From Pseudomonas sp. RC10 (lineage in GTDB: Bacteria > Pseudomonadota > Gammaproteobacteria > Pseudomonadales > Pseudomonadaceae), in the NCBI RefSeq assembly GCF_038397775.1, contig NZ_CP151650.1, forward strand, positions 4,340,001-4,404,000: a DNA stretch of 64,000 nucleotides, read 5' to 3'. Under the pieces are notes generated by a model. It did no database searches. It worked only from the letters and a program-made list of their open reading frames with translations, and was not told the origin of the DNA. A program made the position numbers and the translations under genes. Below, one piece after another: positions 48,105 to 58,125 of the stretch; position 1 is the stretch's first letter; the number at the start of each line of letters is the position of its first letter.

Positions 48105-48584
48105 ATGGCCGAAAACAACAAAAAGATCGACCGCATCGACCGTGAAATTCTTCGAGCCCTGCAAAGGGACGGTCGCCTCAGCAACACCCAACTGGCCCAG
48201 GAAATAGGCCTGACCCCCGGCCCCTGCTGGCAGCGAACCCGCCGTCTGGAAACCCTCGGCTACATCACGGGCTACACCGCGGTGCTCGATCAGTCGCTGC
48301 TCGGGGCGGCGGAAACCGTGATCATTGAAATCACCCTTGAGCGCCATGACGACTCGGTCCTCGAAGCGTTCGGCAAAGCCATGGCGGACATGCCCGAAGT
48401 GCTGGAGGTCTACCTCACCACCGGGAACTATGACTACCTGATCAAAGTGGCCGTGGACGGCACGGCGGGCTACGAAGCGTTCTTGCGCAAGAAGCTTTAC
48501 AAGGTGCCCGGCATCACCCATTCACGCTCCAGCTTCACATTGCGTTGTCTGAAACGCTCGCTGTCGGTTGTGCCCGATCACTGA
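48105..48584 (+). CDS. bkdR: Lrp/AsnC-family activator BkdR
   Basis: A 159-residue Lrp-family regulator. The N-terminal helix-turn-helix is IDREILRALQRDGRLSNTQLAQEIGLTPGPCWQRTRRLE, and the C-terminal RAM ligand domain is about 70-150 (EITLERHDDSVLEAF, EVYLTTGNYDYLIKV). Divergent orientation next to bkdA1 matches bkdR, the positive regulator of the bkd operon that responds to branched-chain amino acids. The ATG at 48105 follows TTTCGAG; the longer frame upstream is unlikely. Confidence 0.95.
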   Translation: MAENNKKIDRIDREILRALQRDGRLSNTQLAQEIGLTPGPCWQRTRRLETLGYITGYTAVLDQSLLGAAETVIIEITLERHDDSVLEAFGKAMADMPEVLEVYLTTGNYDYLIKVAVDGTAGYEAFLRKKLYKVPGITHSRSSFTLRCLKRSLSVVPDH

Positions 48585-48955
48585 GCGACACCCGTGCAAA
48601 AATGCAGACTCACAATGCAGAAAGGTGAGTTGAAACTAATAAAAATGCACTGCTAGCATCTCGGCAAGTCGCTCAGTCCCCCGCTCACAAGGTGAGGGAC
48701 TGCCAGTAGCGTCACGCACGGAGAACAACAACAATGCGAGCCTTGCACCCACGTTTCACCGCCTGCCCTTCTGCCGCCCTCGCCAAGGGTTTCCTCGTCA
48801 GCGAATACCCTGCCTCGTGTAGCGATGCACACGGGTGTGAGCGCTCCGGGCACCGACGCTCATGACGCGCGCCCTCGTCTGATCCCCCGCCTTTTCTTTC
48901 TCCGTGAACGGCCCGCTTACCCGTGAGCGTGTGGCCGACATATCGAGGTGCCTTG
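48585..48955 (+). other. Leader region upstream of the hydroxyisobutyryl-CoA hydrolase gene
   Basis: A promoter-like TTGAAA (48630-48635), 18-nt spacer and extended -10 TGCTAGCAT (48651-48659) would start a leader of about 290 nt. It includes a hairpin with CAGTCCC/GGGACTG and inner TCAC/GTGA at 48674-48702. A 43-codon frame at 48734-48865 has GGAG upstream, but its peptide (MRALHPRFTACPSAALAKGF...) is not recognised. Confidence 0.4.
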
Positions 48956-50062
48956 ATGGAATTCGACACACTGCCCCTGGACGCTCAGGCCCCCGTCACC
49001 GCCCAGGTGCGCAACCGGATTGGTCACCTGACGCTCAATCAGCCCGCGACGCTGAACGCCCTCACCCTGCCGATGATTCGCACCCTGCATCAACACCTGC
49101 AGGCTTGGGCGGACGACCCCGAGGTGCTCGCCGTCGTGCTTCGCGCCGAGGGCGAAAAAGCCTTCTGCGCCGGGGGTGACATTCGCTCGCTGTACAACAG
49201 TTTCCAGGCGGGCGACAGCTTGCACCGCGTGTTCTTCGAAGAGGAATACGCCCTCGATCACTGCCTCCACGTTTACCCAAAACCCACCGTGGCCTTGATG
49301 GACGGGCTGGTGTTGGGCGGCGGCATGGGGTTGGTGCAGGGCACCACGTTCCGGGTCATCACGGGCAGGGCGAAAATGGCGATGCCGGAGGTGGGGATCG
49401 GCTATTTTCCGGACGTGGGCGGCAGTTATTTTTTGTCGCGCCTGCCCGGCCAATTGGGCGTCTACCTCGGCGTCACCGGGGTTCAGGCCAGAGCGGCCGA
49501 CGCGCTCTACGCAGGGCTCGCCGACGCGTGCCTGCCCCGCGAATCCCTGGAGGCATTTGACCAGCACCTCGACGCGCTTCAATGGGAAAACAACCCGGGG
49601 GAAACCCTGCGCATGCTGGTGACCTCCATGACCGCCAAGCTGCTGCCTGGCGCGGAACTCAAGGCCATGCGCCGCGTGATCGATGAGTATTTCGCGCTGC
49701 CGGACATCGCGTCGATTCGCGATGCCTTGTCGCGGGAAGACCGTCCGGCGTATCGGGACTGGGCCGAAGAAACGATCAAGGTACTCGACAGCCGCTCGCC
49801 GCTGGCCATGGCCGTCACGCTGGAGCTGATCCGCCGCGGCCGGAGCCTATCGTTGGCGCAGTGCTTCGCACTGGAACTGCACCTGGACCGTCAGTGGTTC
49901 GCCAAGGGCGACATCATGGAAGGCGTGCGCGCGCTGATCATCGACAAAGACAAAACCCCGCGTTGGAACCCTCCGAACATTGAGGCATTACCGCACGCAC
50001 AGGTGCTGGCGTTCTTCGACGGCCACCCTGTGCACACACTCGATACCCTGGCCACGGTCTGA
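48956..50062 (+). CDS. 3-hydroxyisobutyryl-CoA hydrolase-like enoyl-CoA hydratase family protein
   Basis: A 368-residue crotonase-fold protein of the ECH_2/HIBYL-CoA hydrolase type. It shows RIGHLTLNQPATLNALTL, EKAFCAGGDIRSLYN (oxyanion region), DGLVLGGGMGLVQGTTFRV and MPEVGIGYFPDVGGSYFLSRLPG. The long C-terminal extension (about 230-368) with WFAKGDIMEGVRALIIDKDKTPRW distinguishes this group from simple hydratases. It hydrolyses 3-hydroxyisobutyryl-CoA in valine breakdown, consistent with the bkd genes beside it. The ATG at 48956 follows ATCGAGGTG. The acyl-CoA dehydrogenase gene follows after 29 nt. Confidence 0.88.
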   Translation: MEFDTLPLDAQAPVTAQVRNRIGHLTLNQPATLNALTLPMIRTLHQHLQAWADDPEVLAVVLRAEGEKAFCAGGDIRSLYNSFQAGDSLHRVFFEEEYALDHCLHVYPKPTVALMDGLVLGGGMGLVQGTTFRVITGRAKMAMPEVGIGYFPDVGGSYFLSRLPGQLGVYLGVTGVQARAADALYAGLADACLPRESLEAFDQHLDALQWENNPGETLRMLVTSMTAKLLPGAELKAMRRVIDEYFALPDIASIRDALSREDRPAYRDWAEETIKVLDSRSPLAMAVTLELIRRGRSLSLAQCFALELHLDRQWFAKGDIMEGVRALIIDKDKTPRWNPPNIEALPHAQVLAFFDGHPVHTLDTLATV

Positions 50063-50091
50063 CCGTCGTCCCCTGACAAGAGAGCCCCACG

Positions 50092-51243
50092 ATGAACGAC
50101 CACGACTTGACTGAAGAGCAGCGGATGATCCGCGACATGGCCCGCGAGTTCGCCCGCAACGAAATCGCGCCCCACGCACAGGCCTGGGAAAAGGCCGGCT
50201 GGATTGATGACGCCCTGGTCCGCAAGATGGGTGAGTTGGGCCTGCTCGGCATGATCGTGCCCGAAGAGCTGGGTGGCACGTACATCGACTACGTCGCCTA
50301 TGCCCTTGCGGTGGAGGAAATCTCGGCGGGCGACGGCGCGGTGGGCGCGCTGATGAGCATTCACAATTCCGTGGGCTGCGGCCCGGTCTTGCGCTACGGC
50401 AGTGATGAGCAAAAACAACACTGGTTGCCGGTGTTGGCCAGCGGTGAGGCCATCGGCTGCTTCTGCCTGACCGAGCCCCAAGCCGGTTCCGAAGCCCACA
50501 ACCTGCGGACCCGTGCCGAACTGCGGGATGGCCAGTGGGTGCTCAACGGCGCCAAGCAATTCGTCAGCAACGGCAAGCGTGCACAACTGGCGATTGTGTT
50601 CGCCGTCACCGATCCGGAGCTGGGCAAGAAGGGGCTGTCGGCCTTTCTGGTGCCCACCGACAACCCCGGTTTTGTCGTGGATCGCAGCGAACACAAGATG
50701 GGCATCAAGGCTTCGGACACCTGCGCCGTGACGCTCAACAACTGCGTGATTCCCGAAGCCAATTTGCTCGGCCCACGGGGCAAAGGGCTGGCCATCGCCC
50801 TCTCCAACCTCGAAGGCGGCCGCATCGGCATCGCCGCGCAGTCGTTGGGCATCGCCCGCGCCGCCTTCGAAGCGGCCGTCGCCTACGCCCGTGATCGTGT
50901 GCAGTTCGGCCAGCCGATCATCCAGCACCAAAGCATCGCCAACCTGCTCGCCGACATGCACACCCAACTCAACGCCGCCCGCCTGCTCATCCTGCACGCG
51001 GCACGGTTGAGAAGTGCTGGCGAGCCGTGTTTGACCGAAGCCTCCCAAGCCAAGCTGTTCGCGTCGGAGATGGCCGAGCGCGTGTGCTCCAAAGCCATTC
51101 AGATTCATGGAGGCTATGGCTACCTGGAAGACTATCCGGTGGAGAAGTACTACCGCGACGCGAGGATCACCCAGCTGTACGAAGGGACGAGTGAAGTGCA
51201 GCGGATGGTGATTGCCAATGCGTTGGAGCACTACGCGCTTTGA
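50092..51243 (+). CDS. Acyl-CoA dehydrogenase (isobutyryl-CoA type by context)
   Basis: A 383-residue FAD enzyme. It shows [20 protein letters not shown] (flavin region), [30 protein letters not shown], and the C-terminal [34 protein letters not shown]. The Glu in YEGTSE is the catalytic base position of short/branched-chain members. It oxidises acyl-CoA to 2-enoyl-CoA. The neighbourhood (bkd operon, HIBYL-CoA hydrolase) suggests isobutyryl-CoA or 2-methylbutyryl-CoA as substrate. It is cotranscribed with the upstream gene. Confidence 0.9.
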   Translation: MNDHDLTEEQRMIRDMAREFARNEIAPHAQAWEKAGWIDDALVRKMGELGLLGMIVPEELGGTYIDYVAYALAVEEISAGDGAVGALMSIHNSVGCGPVLRYGSDEQKQHWLPVLASGEAIGCFCLTEPQAGSEAHNLRTRAELRDGQWVLNGAKQFVSNGKRAQLAIVFAVTDPELGKKGLSAFLVPTDNPGFVVDRSEHKMGIKASDTCAVTLNNCVIPEANLLGPRGKGLAIALSNLEGGRIGIAAQSLGIARAAFEAAVAYARDRVQFGQPIIQHQSIANLLADMHTQLNAARLLILHAARLRSAGEPCLTEASQAKLFASEMAERVCSKAIQIHGGYGYLEDYPVEKYYRDARITQLYEGTSEVQRMVIANALEHYAL

Positions 51244-51269
51244 CCGCAGGGCCTGCCGCCAAAAGGTCG

Positions 51270-51531
51270 AGGCAATCGAGATGTGGAGGCTGTACCTGCC
51301 CTTCGCGAATGAATTCGCTCCTACAGGAGTGAGTGTGGGCACGACGAAGATGTGCGCCCGACCTTACCGCACTGCACACAGACGGCAAGCTGTGCCGCTA
51401 CAGAGGGAGCACGGCATTCACGATCTCGCGTCGTGCGAGAAACTTGTGGGAGCGAATTCATTCGCGAAAGAGCGTTCAGGCAACGGAGATGTGCAGGCGG
51501 CCCGCCCCTTCGCGAATGATTTGGCGCCCAC
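51270..51531. repeat. REP cluster with a tandem flanking repeat
   Basis: Three REP cores are present: 51301-51324 (CTTCGCGAATGAATTCGCTC), 51445-51468 (TGTGGGAGCGAATTCATTCG, inverted) and 51508-51531 (degenerate, CCTTCGCGAATGATTTGGCG). The flank AGGCAA(T)CGGAGATGTG.AGGC is repeated at 51270 and 51478, so a unit of about 208 nt has been partly duplicated. No gene lies in this 312-nt gap. Confidence 0.8.
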
Positions 51532-51555
51532 TGGGCAAGCATGTCGGTGAGAGGG

Positions 51556-52914
<1,359 letters not shown>

Positions 52915-52995
52915 CTAGAAAGTTCGGGGTATCAATAAAAACGAATAGTGCTTATGGCAGCCTTCAGCGGCGCTTATATCAGGCGTAGATGGGCA

Positions 52996-53253
52996 TCAGG
53001 CCCGTGCAGCGGCGACCAGTCGGTTGACTTCGGCGCGCACCATGTTGGCGTACTCGGGAGGTGACATGGCGTCGAGTTCGGAACGCACCCACTCCGACCA
53101 CTTGCCCTTGCGTTTGGCACGCTCGCCCATCAACCGGGCGGCTTCGCCTTTGGCCTTGCCCAGATTGCTCTGCCACAAGTCGAAAAGACGGGATTTTTCA
53201 TCCTCGATTTCAGCGCGTTCGGCAAGGGTCTTGTTGGCCAGGTTAAAACTCAT
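52996..53253 (-). CDS. Small conserved hypothetical protein
   Basis: An 85-residue, highly charged, helical soluble protein starting MSFNLANKTLAERAEIEDEK. It has a Trp-containing middle (LFDLWQSNLGKAKGEA), a basic stretch (RAKRKGKWSEW) and a C-terminal helix (PPEYANMVRAEVNRLVAAAR). There is no signal peptide. Strong codon bias and an in-frame start following GAGGTAACCGTC support a real gene. I do not recognise the family. It is divergent from the ElaB/YqjD-like gene. Confidence 0.7.
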   Translation of the reverse strand: MSFNLANKTLAERAEIEDEKSRLFDLWQSNLGKAKGEAARLMGERAKRKGKWSEWVRSELDAMSPPEYANMVRAEVNRLVAAARA

Positions 53254-53445
53254 GACGGTTACCTCTGTGTTCAAAAACGGGAGCCGGACATTGGCTCAAA
53301 AAGCGTCAGCATCTTACACCCGCCACGGCCGATGCCCGATCACATTCGTCGCACTTTTTGCGCCGCGCCGGAAATACGCTGCAACTTTTCCCGACCCTCG
53401 CGACTCCATTGCTCACTGCCATCATCAACTGAAAGGAAATTTGCC

Positions 53446-53763
53446 ATGGCTCGTAAAACTGCTGCCCAAAACGCCGCCGAACAGATCCAGGATCAAGCAT
53501 TCAGCGAATTGGCGGCCCTTATTGAAGAGTCCGACAAACTGCTCAAGGACAGCGCGTCGCTGGTCGGCGAAGAGGCAGAAACCGTACGCGCTCAGCTGAG
53601 CCTGAAACTCAAACAGGCCGTGGATTCCCTCGGCAGCGTTCGTGACAAGACCAAGCCTGCCGTGCAAGCGACCGAGACCTACATCGGTGGCCACCCGTGG
53701 CAGACCGTTGCCGTGTCTGCCGGTTTCGGCCTGGTCGTCGGTTTGCTGCTCGGTCGTCGCTAA
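53446..53763 (+). CDS. ElaB/YqjD/DUF883-type membrane-anchored ribosome-binding-like protein
   Basis: A 105-residue protein. The helical, acidic-basic N-terminal part (1-80; AEQIQDQAFSELAALIEESDKLLKDSASLVGEEAETVRAQL is coiled-coil-like) is followed by GGHPWQTVAVSAGFGLVVGLLLGRR, a C-terminal membrane anchor. The HPW plus GLVVGLLLGRR ending is the DUF883 signature. Relatives (YqjD, ElaB) sit in the inner membrane and bind stationary-phase ribosomes. The ATG at 53446 follows GAAAGGAAAT. Probably RpoS-related by analogy only. Confidence 0.88.
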   Translation: MARKTAAQNAAEQIQDQAFSELAALIEESDKLLKDSASLVGEEAETVRAQLSLKLKQAVDSLGSVRDKTKPAVQATETYIGGHPWQTVAVSAGFGLVVGLLLGRR

Positions 53764-53889
53764 GCCGCTGTGCAGTTTCGTAGGACGTAGATCGGGAGGG
53801 CGTAGACATTCGCCCTCTTCGCAGACGCCAGATGGCTGGCGTCTGCGGTCAGCTCACCCCATGGGATTCACGGGCGCGTGTTGCAGGTC

Positions 53890-54699
53890 TCACTCCAACA
53901 CTTCGACTTCCATGCCCACCTCAACAACACCCGGGCCGTCGTTGACCATGTTCTGCCCGAACCACACCTCACCTTCTTTCTCGCGATACGTCTTGAGCGT
54001 GCTCAGCGGCTCGCGGTCTTCGCTGCGCTCCCCAGTGGCAGGATCGATGGTGGTCAGGATGCAGCGCGAGCAGCCTTTAAGCAGACGGAATTCCAGGTCG
54101 CCGATGCGAATGCGCTTCCAGCCGTCTTCAGCAAAAGCCTCAGCGCCTTCAACGACAAGATTGGGACGAAAACGCAGCATTTCCTGCGGACGACCGATCT
54201 TGCTCGACAAGTCATCCAGGGACGCCTGACCGATCAGCAGCAGCGGGAAACCGTCGGCGAACCCGACCTTGTCATCGACCGTGCCATAGCCGGACGGCAG
54301 CCAGCGGGCGCGCTCCTTGGGAATGTGCACCATGCGTGTCGGCTTGCCGATGAAGTCGCTGACCCACCGCGCCGCTTCGTCCCCCGCATCGGGCACGCGC
54401 AAGGTGTCGCGCCAGACTGTGACGCCGCGCAAGCTGTCCTCGACGTTGTCCGGCAAGGCGACGTCCAGCGCCTGGACACCCGGCGCTGACAGGGTGACTC
54501 CGCCCGCCTCGTTCCACAGCACCGAAAGCTGCGACATGTGCGGCAGCGCACGTTGAGTCAAGAATCGCCCACTGGCTTCGTCCACCAGCATCCAGCGTCG
54601 GTCCCCCGTCAGCCCCAATTCGTCGAAACCGGCCTGCTGCAACGGCTCGGCCTTGCAGGATTTGAGGGGGTAACGGTACAGCGCGCTGAGGTGCAGCAT
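53890..54699 (-). CDS. MOSC-domain protein (YcbX-like)
   Basis: A 269-residue protein with an N-terminal MOSC_N beta-barrel domain (about 1-120; LYRYPLKSCKAEPLQQAGFDELGLTGDRRWMLVDEASGRFLTQR). The C-terminal MOSC domain (about 130-265) has LLKGCSRCILTTIDPATGE, whose Cys pair is the sulfur- or molybdenum-cofactor-binding motif. YcbX-type enzymes reduce N-hydroxylated compounds with molybdenum cofactor. No C-terminal ferredoxin domain is present, unlike E. coli YcbX (about 370 aa), so it is the shorter type. It is downstream of cheV on the same strand. Confidence 0.87.
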   Translation of the reverse strand: MLHLSALYRYPLKSCKAEPLQQAGFDELGLTGDRRWMLVDEASGRFLTQRALPHMSQLSVLWNEAGGVTLSAPGVQALDVALPDNVEDSLRGVTVWRDTLRVPDAGDEAARWVSDFIGKPTRMVHIPKERARWLPSGYGTVDDKVGFADGFPLLLIGQASLDDLSSKIGRPQEMLRFRPNLVVEGAEAFAEDGWKRIRIGDLEFRLLKGCSRCILTTIDPATGERSEDREPLSTLKTYREKEGEVWFGQNMVNDGPGVVEVGMEVEVLE

Positions 54700-54773
54700 A
54701 AACGCGTCCTTATGACTGGGCGGGAAAGGCCTCACTCTATACGAGCCATCGCCTGCGCGAACCCTACAGATGC

Positions 54774-54802
54774 AAAAAAGCCCCTCCATACAGCAAGGGG
54801 CT
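54774..54802 (-). terminator. Rho-independent terminator of cheV
   Basis: On the minus strand AGCCCCT pairs with AGGGGCT around a 10-nt loop and is followed by TTTTTT. It lies 20 nt beyond the cheV stop. Confidence 0.88.
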
Positions 54803-54822
54803 GGAAAAAGGTCGAGACGCCG

Positions 54823-55749
54823 TCAGTTGTCGAGCATCAGCCGCTCGCGCACGACGTCCACCAGCTTGTCCGGCTGGAATTTGGAGAGGAAGTTGTCGCA
54901 GCCGACCTTCTTGACCATCGACTCGTTGAAACTGCCCGACAGCGACGTGTGCAACACGACATACAGACCGCGCAGGCGCGGGTCGTTGCGGATTTCGGTA
55001 GTCAGCCGGTAGCCGTCCATTTCCGGCATTTCGGCGTCGGTGAACACCATCAGCAATTTGTCGGTCATGACCTCGCCGGTGTCCGCCCAGCCTTTGAGCA
55101 TGTTCAGGGCCTTGAGACCGTCGCTGGCGACGTGCATCTTCACACCGAGCTGGCCGAGGGTATCGCGCAACTGGGAGAGCGCGACGTTGGAGTCGTCCAC
55201 CAGCAAGACTTCACGACCGCGTGCCCGGGCAAGCACCGGGTCTTCGAGCTTGTCGCGGGAGACCTTGGCGTTGTACGGCACGATCTCCGCGAGCACTTTC
55301 TCGACGTCGATGATTTCGACCAACTGGTCGTCGACCTTGCTGATGGCGGTCAGGTAATGCTGTCGACCCGCGCTGCTCGGGGGAGGCAGGATGGCTTCCC
55401 AGTTCATGTTGACGATGCGATCCACGCCGCCCACCAGAAAGGCCTGAACGGAGCGGTTGTATTCGGTGACGATGATGGTGCTCGATGGCCCGGGCACCAG
55501 CGGACGCATGCCGATGGCCTGGGACAGGTCGATTACGGGCAGCGTCTGCCCACGCAGGTTCACCACGCCGCAGACGAAAGGATGGCGCTGCGGCATCAGG
55601 GTCAGCTTGGGCAGTTGCAGCACTTCCTGCACCTTGAACACGTTGATCGCGAACAGTTGCCGACCGGCGAGGCGGAACATGAGAATTTCCAGGCGGTTCT
55701 CACCCACCAGCTGTGTACGTTGGTCTACCGTGTCGAGAATGCCAGCCAT
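54823..55749 (-). CDS. cheV: Chemotaxis coupling protein CheV
   Basis: A 308-residue CheW-receiver fusion. The CheW domain is about 10-160 (NRLEILMFRLAGRQLFAINVFKVQEVLQLP, VCGVVNLRGQTLPVIDL). The receiver is about 175-300 (VLLVDDSNVALSQLRDTL, MVFTDAEMPEMDGYRLTTEI, with the phospho-Asp in FTDAEMP). It couples receptors to CheA with phosphorylation-dependent damping. It is a single gene with its own terminator; no other chemotaxis gene is adjacent, but a possible degenerate HPt gene lies 530 nt away in divergent orientation. Confidence 0.95.
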   Translation of the reverse strand: MAGILDTVDQRTQLVGENRLEILMFRLAGRQLFAINVFKVQEVLQLPKLTLMPQRHPFVCGVVNLRGQTLPVIDLSQAIGMRPLVPGPSSTIIVTEYNRSVQAFLVGGVDRIVNMNWEAILPPPSSAGRQHYLTAISKVDDQLVEIIDVEKVLAEIVPYNAKVSRDKLEDPVLARARGREVLLVDDSNVALSQLRDTLGQLGVKMHVASDGLKALNMLKGWADTGEVMTDKLLMVFTDAEMPEMDGYRLTTEIRNDPRLRGLYVVLHTSLSGSFNESMVKKVGCDNFLSKFQPDKLVDVVRERLMLDN

Positions 55750-56278
55750 TCAATTGCTCCTGGAGCAGGGTTCAAATAAGTCCGCCTACCTTTTATCGGC
55801 AGCACCGAAGCAGACCTTAATCTTCATGTAAATGCCTGCCGACTTCATTGATATCACATTAACATCATGTTTTACTCTCGGGTATCCAGTGCGCTCAAAT
55901 ACTGACAAATAGTGGCTTTATGCTGCCAACCAAGTTAGCGCCTCGCCCTGCATCTAGGGGTATTCCCTAACCGAGGTCAGGGCAAACCTGATATTCGCGG
56001 TATCTAATTGCCATTATTGTGACGCCATTCTCATTGAATGGAGTCGGTTACGTGGTTGCGCTTGTGGAATCTCTCGATCCCCCTGTCAATTCGGGGCTTG
56101 TGGACGTGACTGTCCTGAGCGTCGAATCGGCCCGTGCGCGCGACGCGGTCTCATCGGCGACAAAAAAATCAGAACATTCAGAAACGCCCTACAGACTTCT
56201 CATTGCCTTCAACATTAACTTTGCGCCACTCGCCCTGCGCGACCCTGGATCGCTATCCATGAAAAGTGGAGACTTCAC
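55750..56278. other. AT-richer gap between cheV and the HPt-like gene
   Basis: The 529-nt region is more AT-rich than its neighbours. An 88-codon frame with a GTG start (56019-56285) overlaps the next start by 7 nt but has atypical codons and no recognisable domain, so I do not call it a gene. A small palindrome-like AGGGGTATTCCCT lies near 55958. Promoters for both flanking genes must be here. Confidence 0.4.
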
Positions 56279-56788
56279 ATGCTGAATGGCAATGAATGGC
56301 AGCAACTGCACAGTGATTTCCTCAGTGATACCCCGCAGCTTCTGGGCCGCGCAGACGAATGTCTCAGTCATCTGGAGCTGATCAGCGACGACAGGGATGC
56401 CATTGAATGCCTTCTTGTCACCCTCCAACAGGTCGCCGGCAAAGCCGATAAGGCAGGCGTGTGCGGCGTCGGCAGCTTCGCCCGCCAACTTCGCTATCTG
56501 CTGTATTTCGCTGCGGCGTCGGGACGTTTGCTGCCCAAGGCGCTGGCGTCCTTGCGCCAATGCCTGGCGCTGTTGTCCTGGCAGGTTGAGCTGGTCGACC
56601 CTTTCACCGGCGTCCTGTTGCTCGATGAGGACGAGCAACAGGCGTTGCTGGAACAATTCGGCTGCTGCTGCGGCATTGAACAGCCCGAAAGCAGCCCTGC
56701 CGAGTCCCTGGAGTGGCCTGCCCCGTTACCCCTCAATCCCCCGGACGTCGCCAGCGTCGACCGCGCTGATCGCCCAGGCACACTCTGA
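56279..56788 (+). CDS. Possible degenerate HPt-like protein
   Basis: A 169-residue protein. Residues about 8-125 are helical and resemble a histidine phosphotransfer domain: FLSDTPQLLGRADECLSHLE fits helix 1, and the segment LVTLQQVAGKADKAGVCG aligns with the HPt motif (A)HTLKGSA..xG, but Gln replaces His and Ala replaces Lys. A hydrophobic RYLLYFAAASG segment and an acidic LLDEDEQQALLEQFG follow, then a Pro-rich tail (about 145-169). If the alignment is right it cannot be phosphorylated on that residue. The alignment is by eye; it could be an unrelated helical protein. Divergent from cheV. Confidence 0.5.
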   Translation: MLNGNEWQQLHSDFLSDTPQLLGRADECLSHLELISDDRDAIECLLVTLQQVAGKADKAGVCGVGSFARQLRYLLYFAAASGRLLPKALASLRQCLALLSWQVELVDPFTGVLLLDEDEQQALLEQFGCCCGIEQPESSPAESLEWPAPLPLNPPDVASVDRADRPGTL

Positions 56789-57228
56789 CCGCATCCGTCC
56801 GGCTTTCTGTGCGGCGGCGGCAACATGCCTGAAAACGACGAATTCACGCCCGAATGAGCCGATACTCGCCAAACACGAGAGCCATGCGCGTTTCCTGTTG
56901 CATCGCAACTTGTCGATGGGCAGGCTGAAAGTTGATGGGCGTTCTGCCGATAGACGATACAGCGCTGGCTAGCACCATCGTTCCAGAACTAAATCCTGAC
57001 TAATCAGACAGTTGTCGGCGGCACGTTATTTACAGTTAACGCTTAATAAAACCGGCGATTAAGGTAAGATCGTCGCCCGCTAATGATGACGTTAATCGCA
57101 TTACCCTTATTGAACGTCGAACACTGGTTTCCGTATGCACGTAGAAGGTAGGTCGGCGCACGTCGTCGCGCCTGCTCCCTGACAAGTGACCTGAAAGTGA
57201 ATGTTCAGGTATCCGCAATCATTACTTG
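56789..57228. other. AT-rich gap before the histidine kinase gene
   Basis: The 440-nt region has no convincing gene. It is rich in GTTAA/TTAAC and GATTAAGG-type words around 57005-57110. No terminator or operator is recognisable. Confidence 0.4.
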
Positions 57229-58125
57229 ATGGCTTCATCCGCTATGCATGGCAGCAACAAGACTTTCAAGTTATGGCCTATGAGCCCGAACAAAGCGTGT
57301 GGATGGGTAGCGATATCAGGTCTGGTGATCATCGCGCTGAATACCCTCGTCTGGTGGGTTGACGGCAACGTGCCGTGGGCGCTGGTCAACGCCGCGACAT
57401 TCCTGGGCTTCGGTTACGCCATGAGCCGCCCCAACCAGACCATCCAGTTTCAACCCCAGGAACTGGCCGACCATATGCTGCAAGTCCAGGAAACCGAACG
57501 CCATCGCTTGAGCCGCGAGTTGCACGACGACATCGGCCAGATGCTGACGGCGGCCAAGCTGCAAAGCGACTGGCTGCAGCGCCGGGCGACTGAAGACCTG
57601 CAGGCGCACTGCGTGATGCTCAAGAACATCCTCGATGAAACCCTGGCGAAAGTGCGGGACGTTTCGGCGATTCTCAACCCGCGGCAACTGGCGAGCCTGG
57701 GCCTGGAGGCCAGCTTGCGCGCGCATTTGTTGCGAACGCTGGCGGACACCCCTGTCCTCTGGAGCCTGGAATGCCAGCAGCGGCTGGCCGGTATTCCCGA
57801 GGAAATGGCGGTGGCGGCCTTTCGCATCACTCAGGAAGCCGTCACCAACATGCTGCGCCATGCTCAGGCGAAGAACCTGCTGATCCGCATCAAGCGCTGC
57901 CCCGACGGGCTATGTCTGAAAATCTCCGACGATGGCCAGGGGTTTTCACCTTCTCCCAACCCTGGCGAACAGGGCCAACGCGGCATGGCCGGCATGGCCG
58001 AGCGCGTGGCCTTGCTGGGGGGGCACCTCACCGTTAAAAGCGAACCCGGACACGGCACTGACATCGAGGCCCTGTTCCCTTGGGCACCCCGTGCCCGTGA
58101 ACGCGCTGACATAAGTAAACATTGA
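57229..58125 (+). CDS. NarX/UhpB-type sensor histidine kinase
   Basis: A 298-residue kinase. Two N-terminal membrane helices (about 22-41 and 47-65) enclose a very short periplasmic loop (WWVDGNVPW). The HisKA_3 dimerisation domain has ETERHRLSRELHDDIGQML with the phospho-His at about 99. The ATPase domain is about 190-285 (EEMAVAAFRITQEAVTNMLRHAQA N-box, ISDDGQGF, GMAGMAERVALLGG). It autophosphorylates and passes phosphate to the NarL-type regulator that follows. ATG 57229 is used; TTG 57226 or ATG 57244 are alternatives, none with a clear ribosome-binding site. The stop overlaps the next start (TGATG). Confidence 0.9.
   Translation: MASSAMHGSNKTFKLWPMSPNKACGWVAISGLVIIALNTLVWWVDGNVPWALVNAATFLGFGYAMSRPNQTIQFQPQELADHMLQVQETERHRLSRELHDDIGQMLTAAKLQSDWLQRRATEDLQAHCVMLKNILDETLAKVRDVSAILNPRQLASLGLEASLRAHLLRTLADTPVLWSLECQQRLAGIPEEMAVAAFRITQEAVTNMLRHAQAKNLLIRIKRCPDGLCLKISDDGQGFSPSPNPGEQGQRGMAGMAERVALLGGHLTVKSEPGHGTDIEALFPWAPRARERADISKH

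Noticed and set aside
49891..51342. 483-codon minus-strand open frame over the acyl-CoA dehydrogenase gene
   Set aside because: It is a shadow of a clear acyl-CoA dehydrogenase with all family motifs.
56019..56285. 88-codon frame with GTG start overlapping the HPt-like gene
   Set aside because: Codon use is atypical, there is no ribosome-binding site and no recognisable domain; kept only as part of the gap description.
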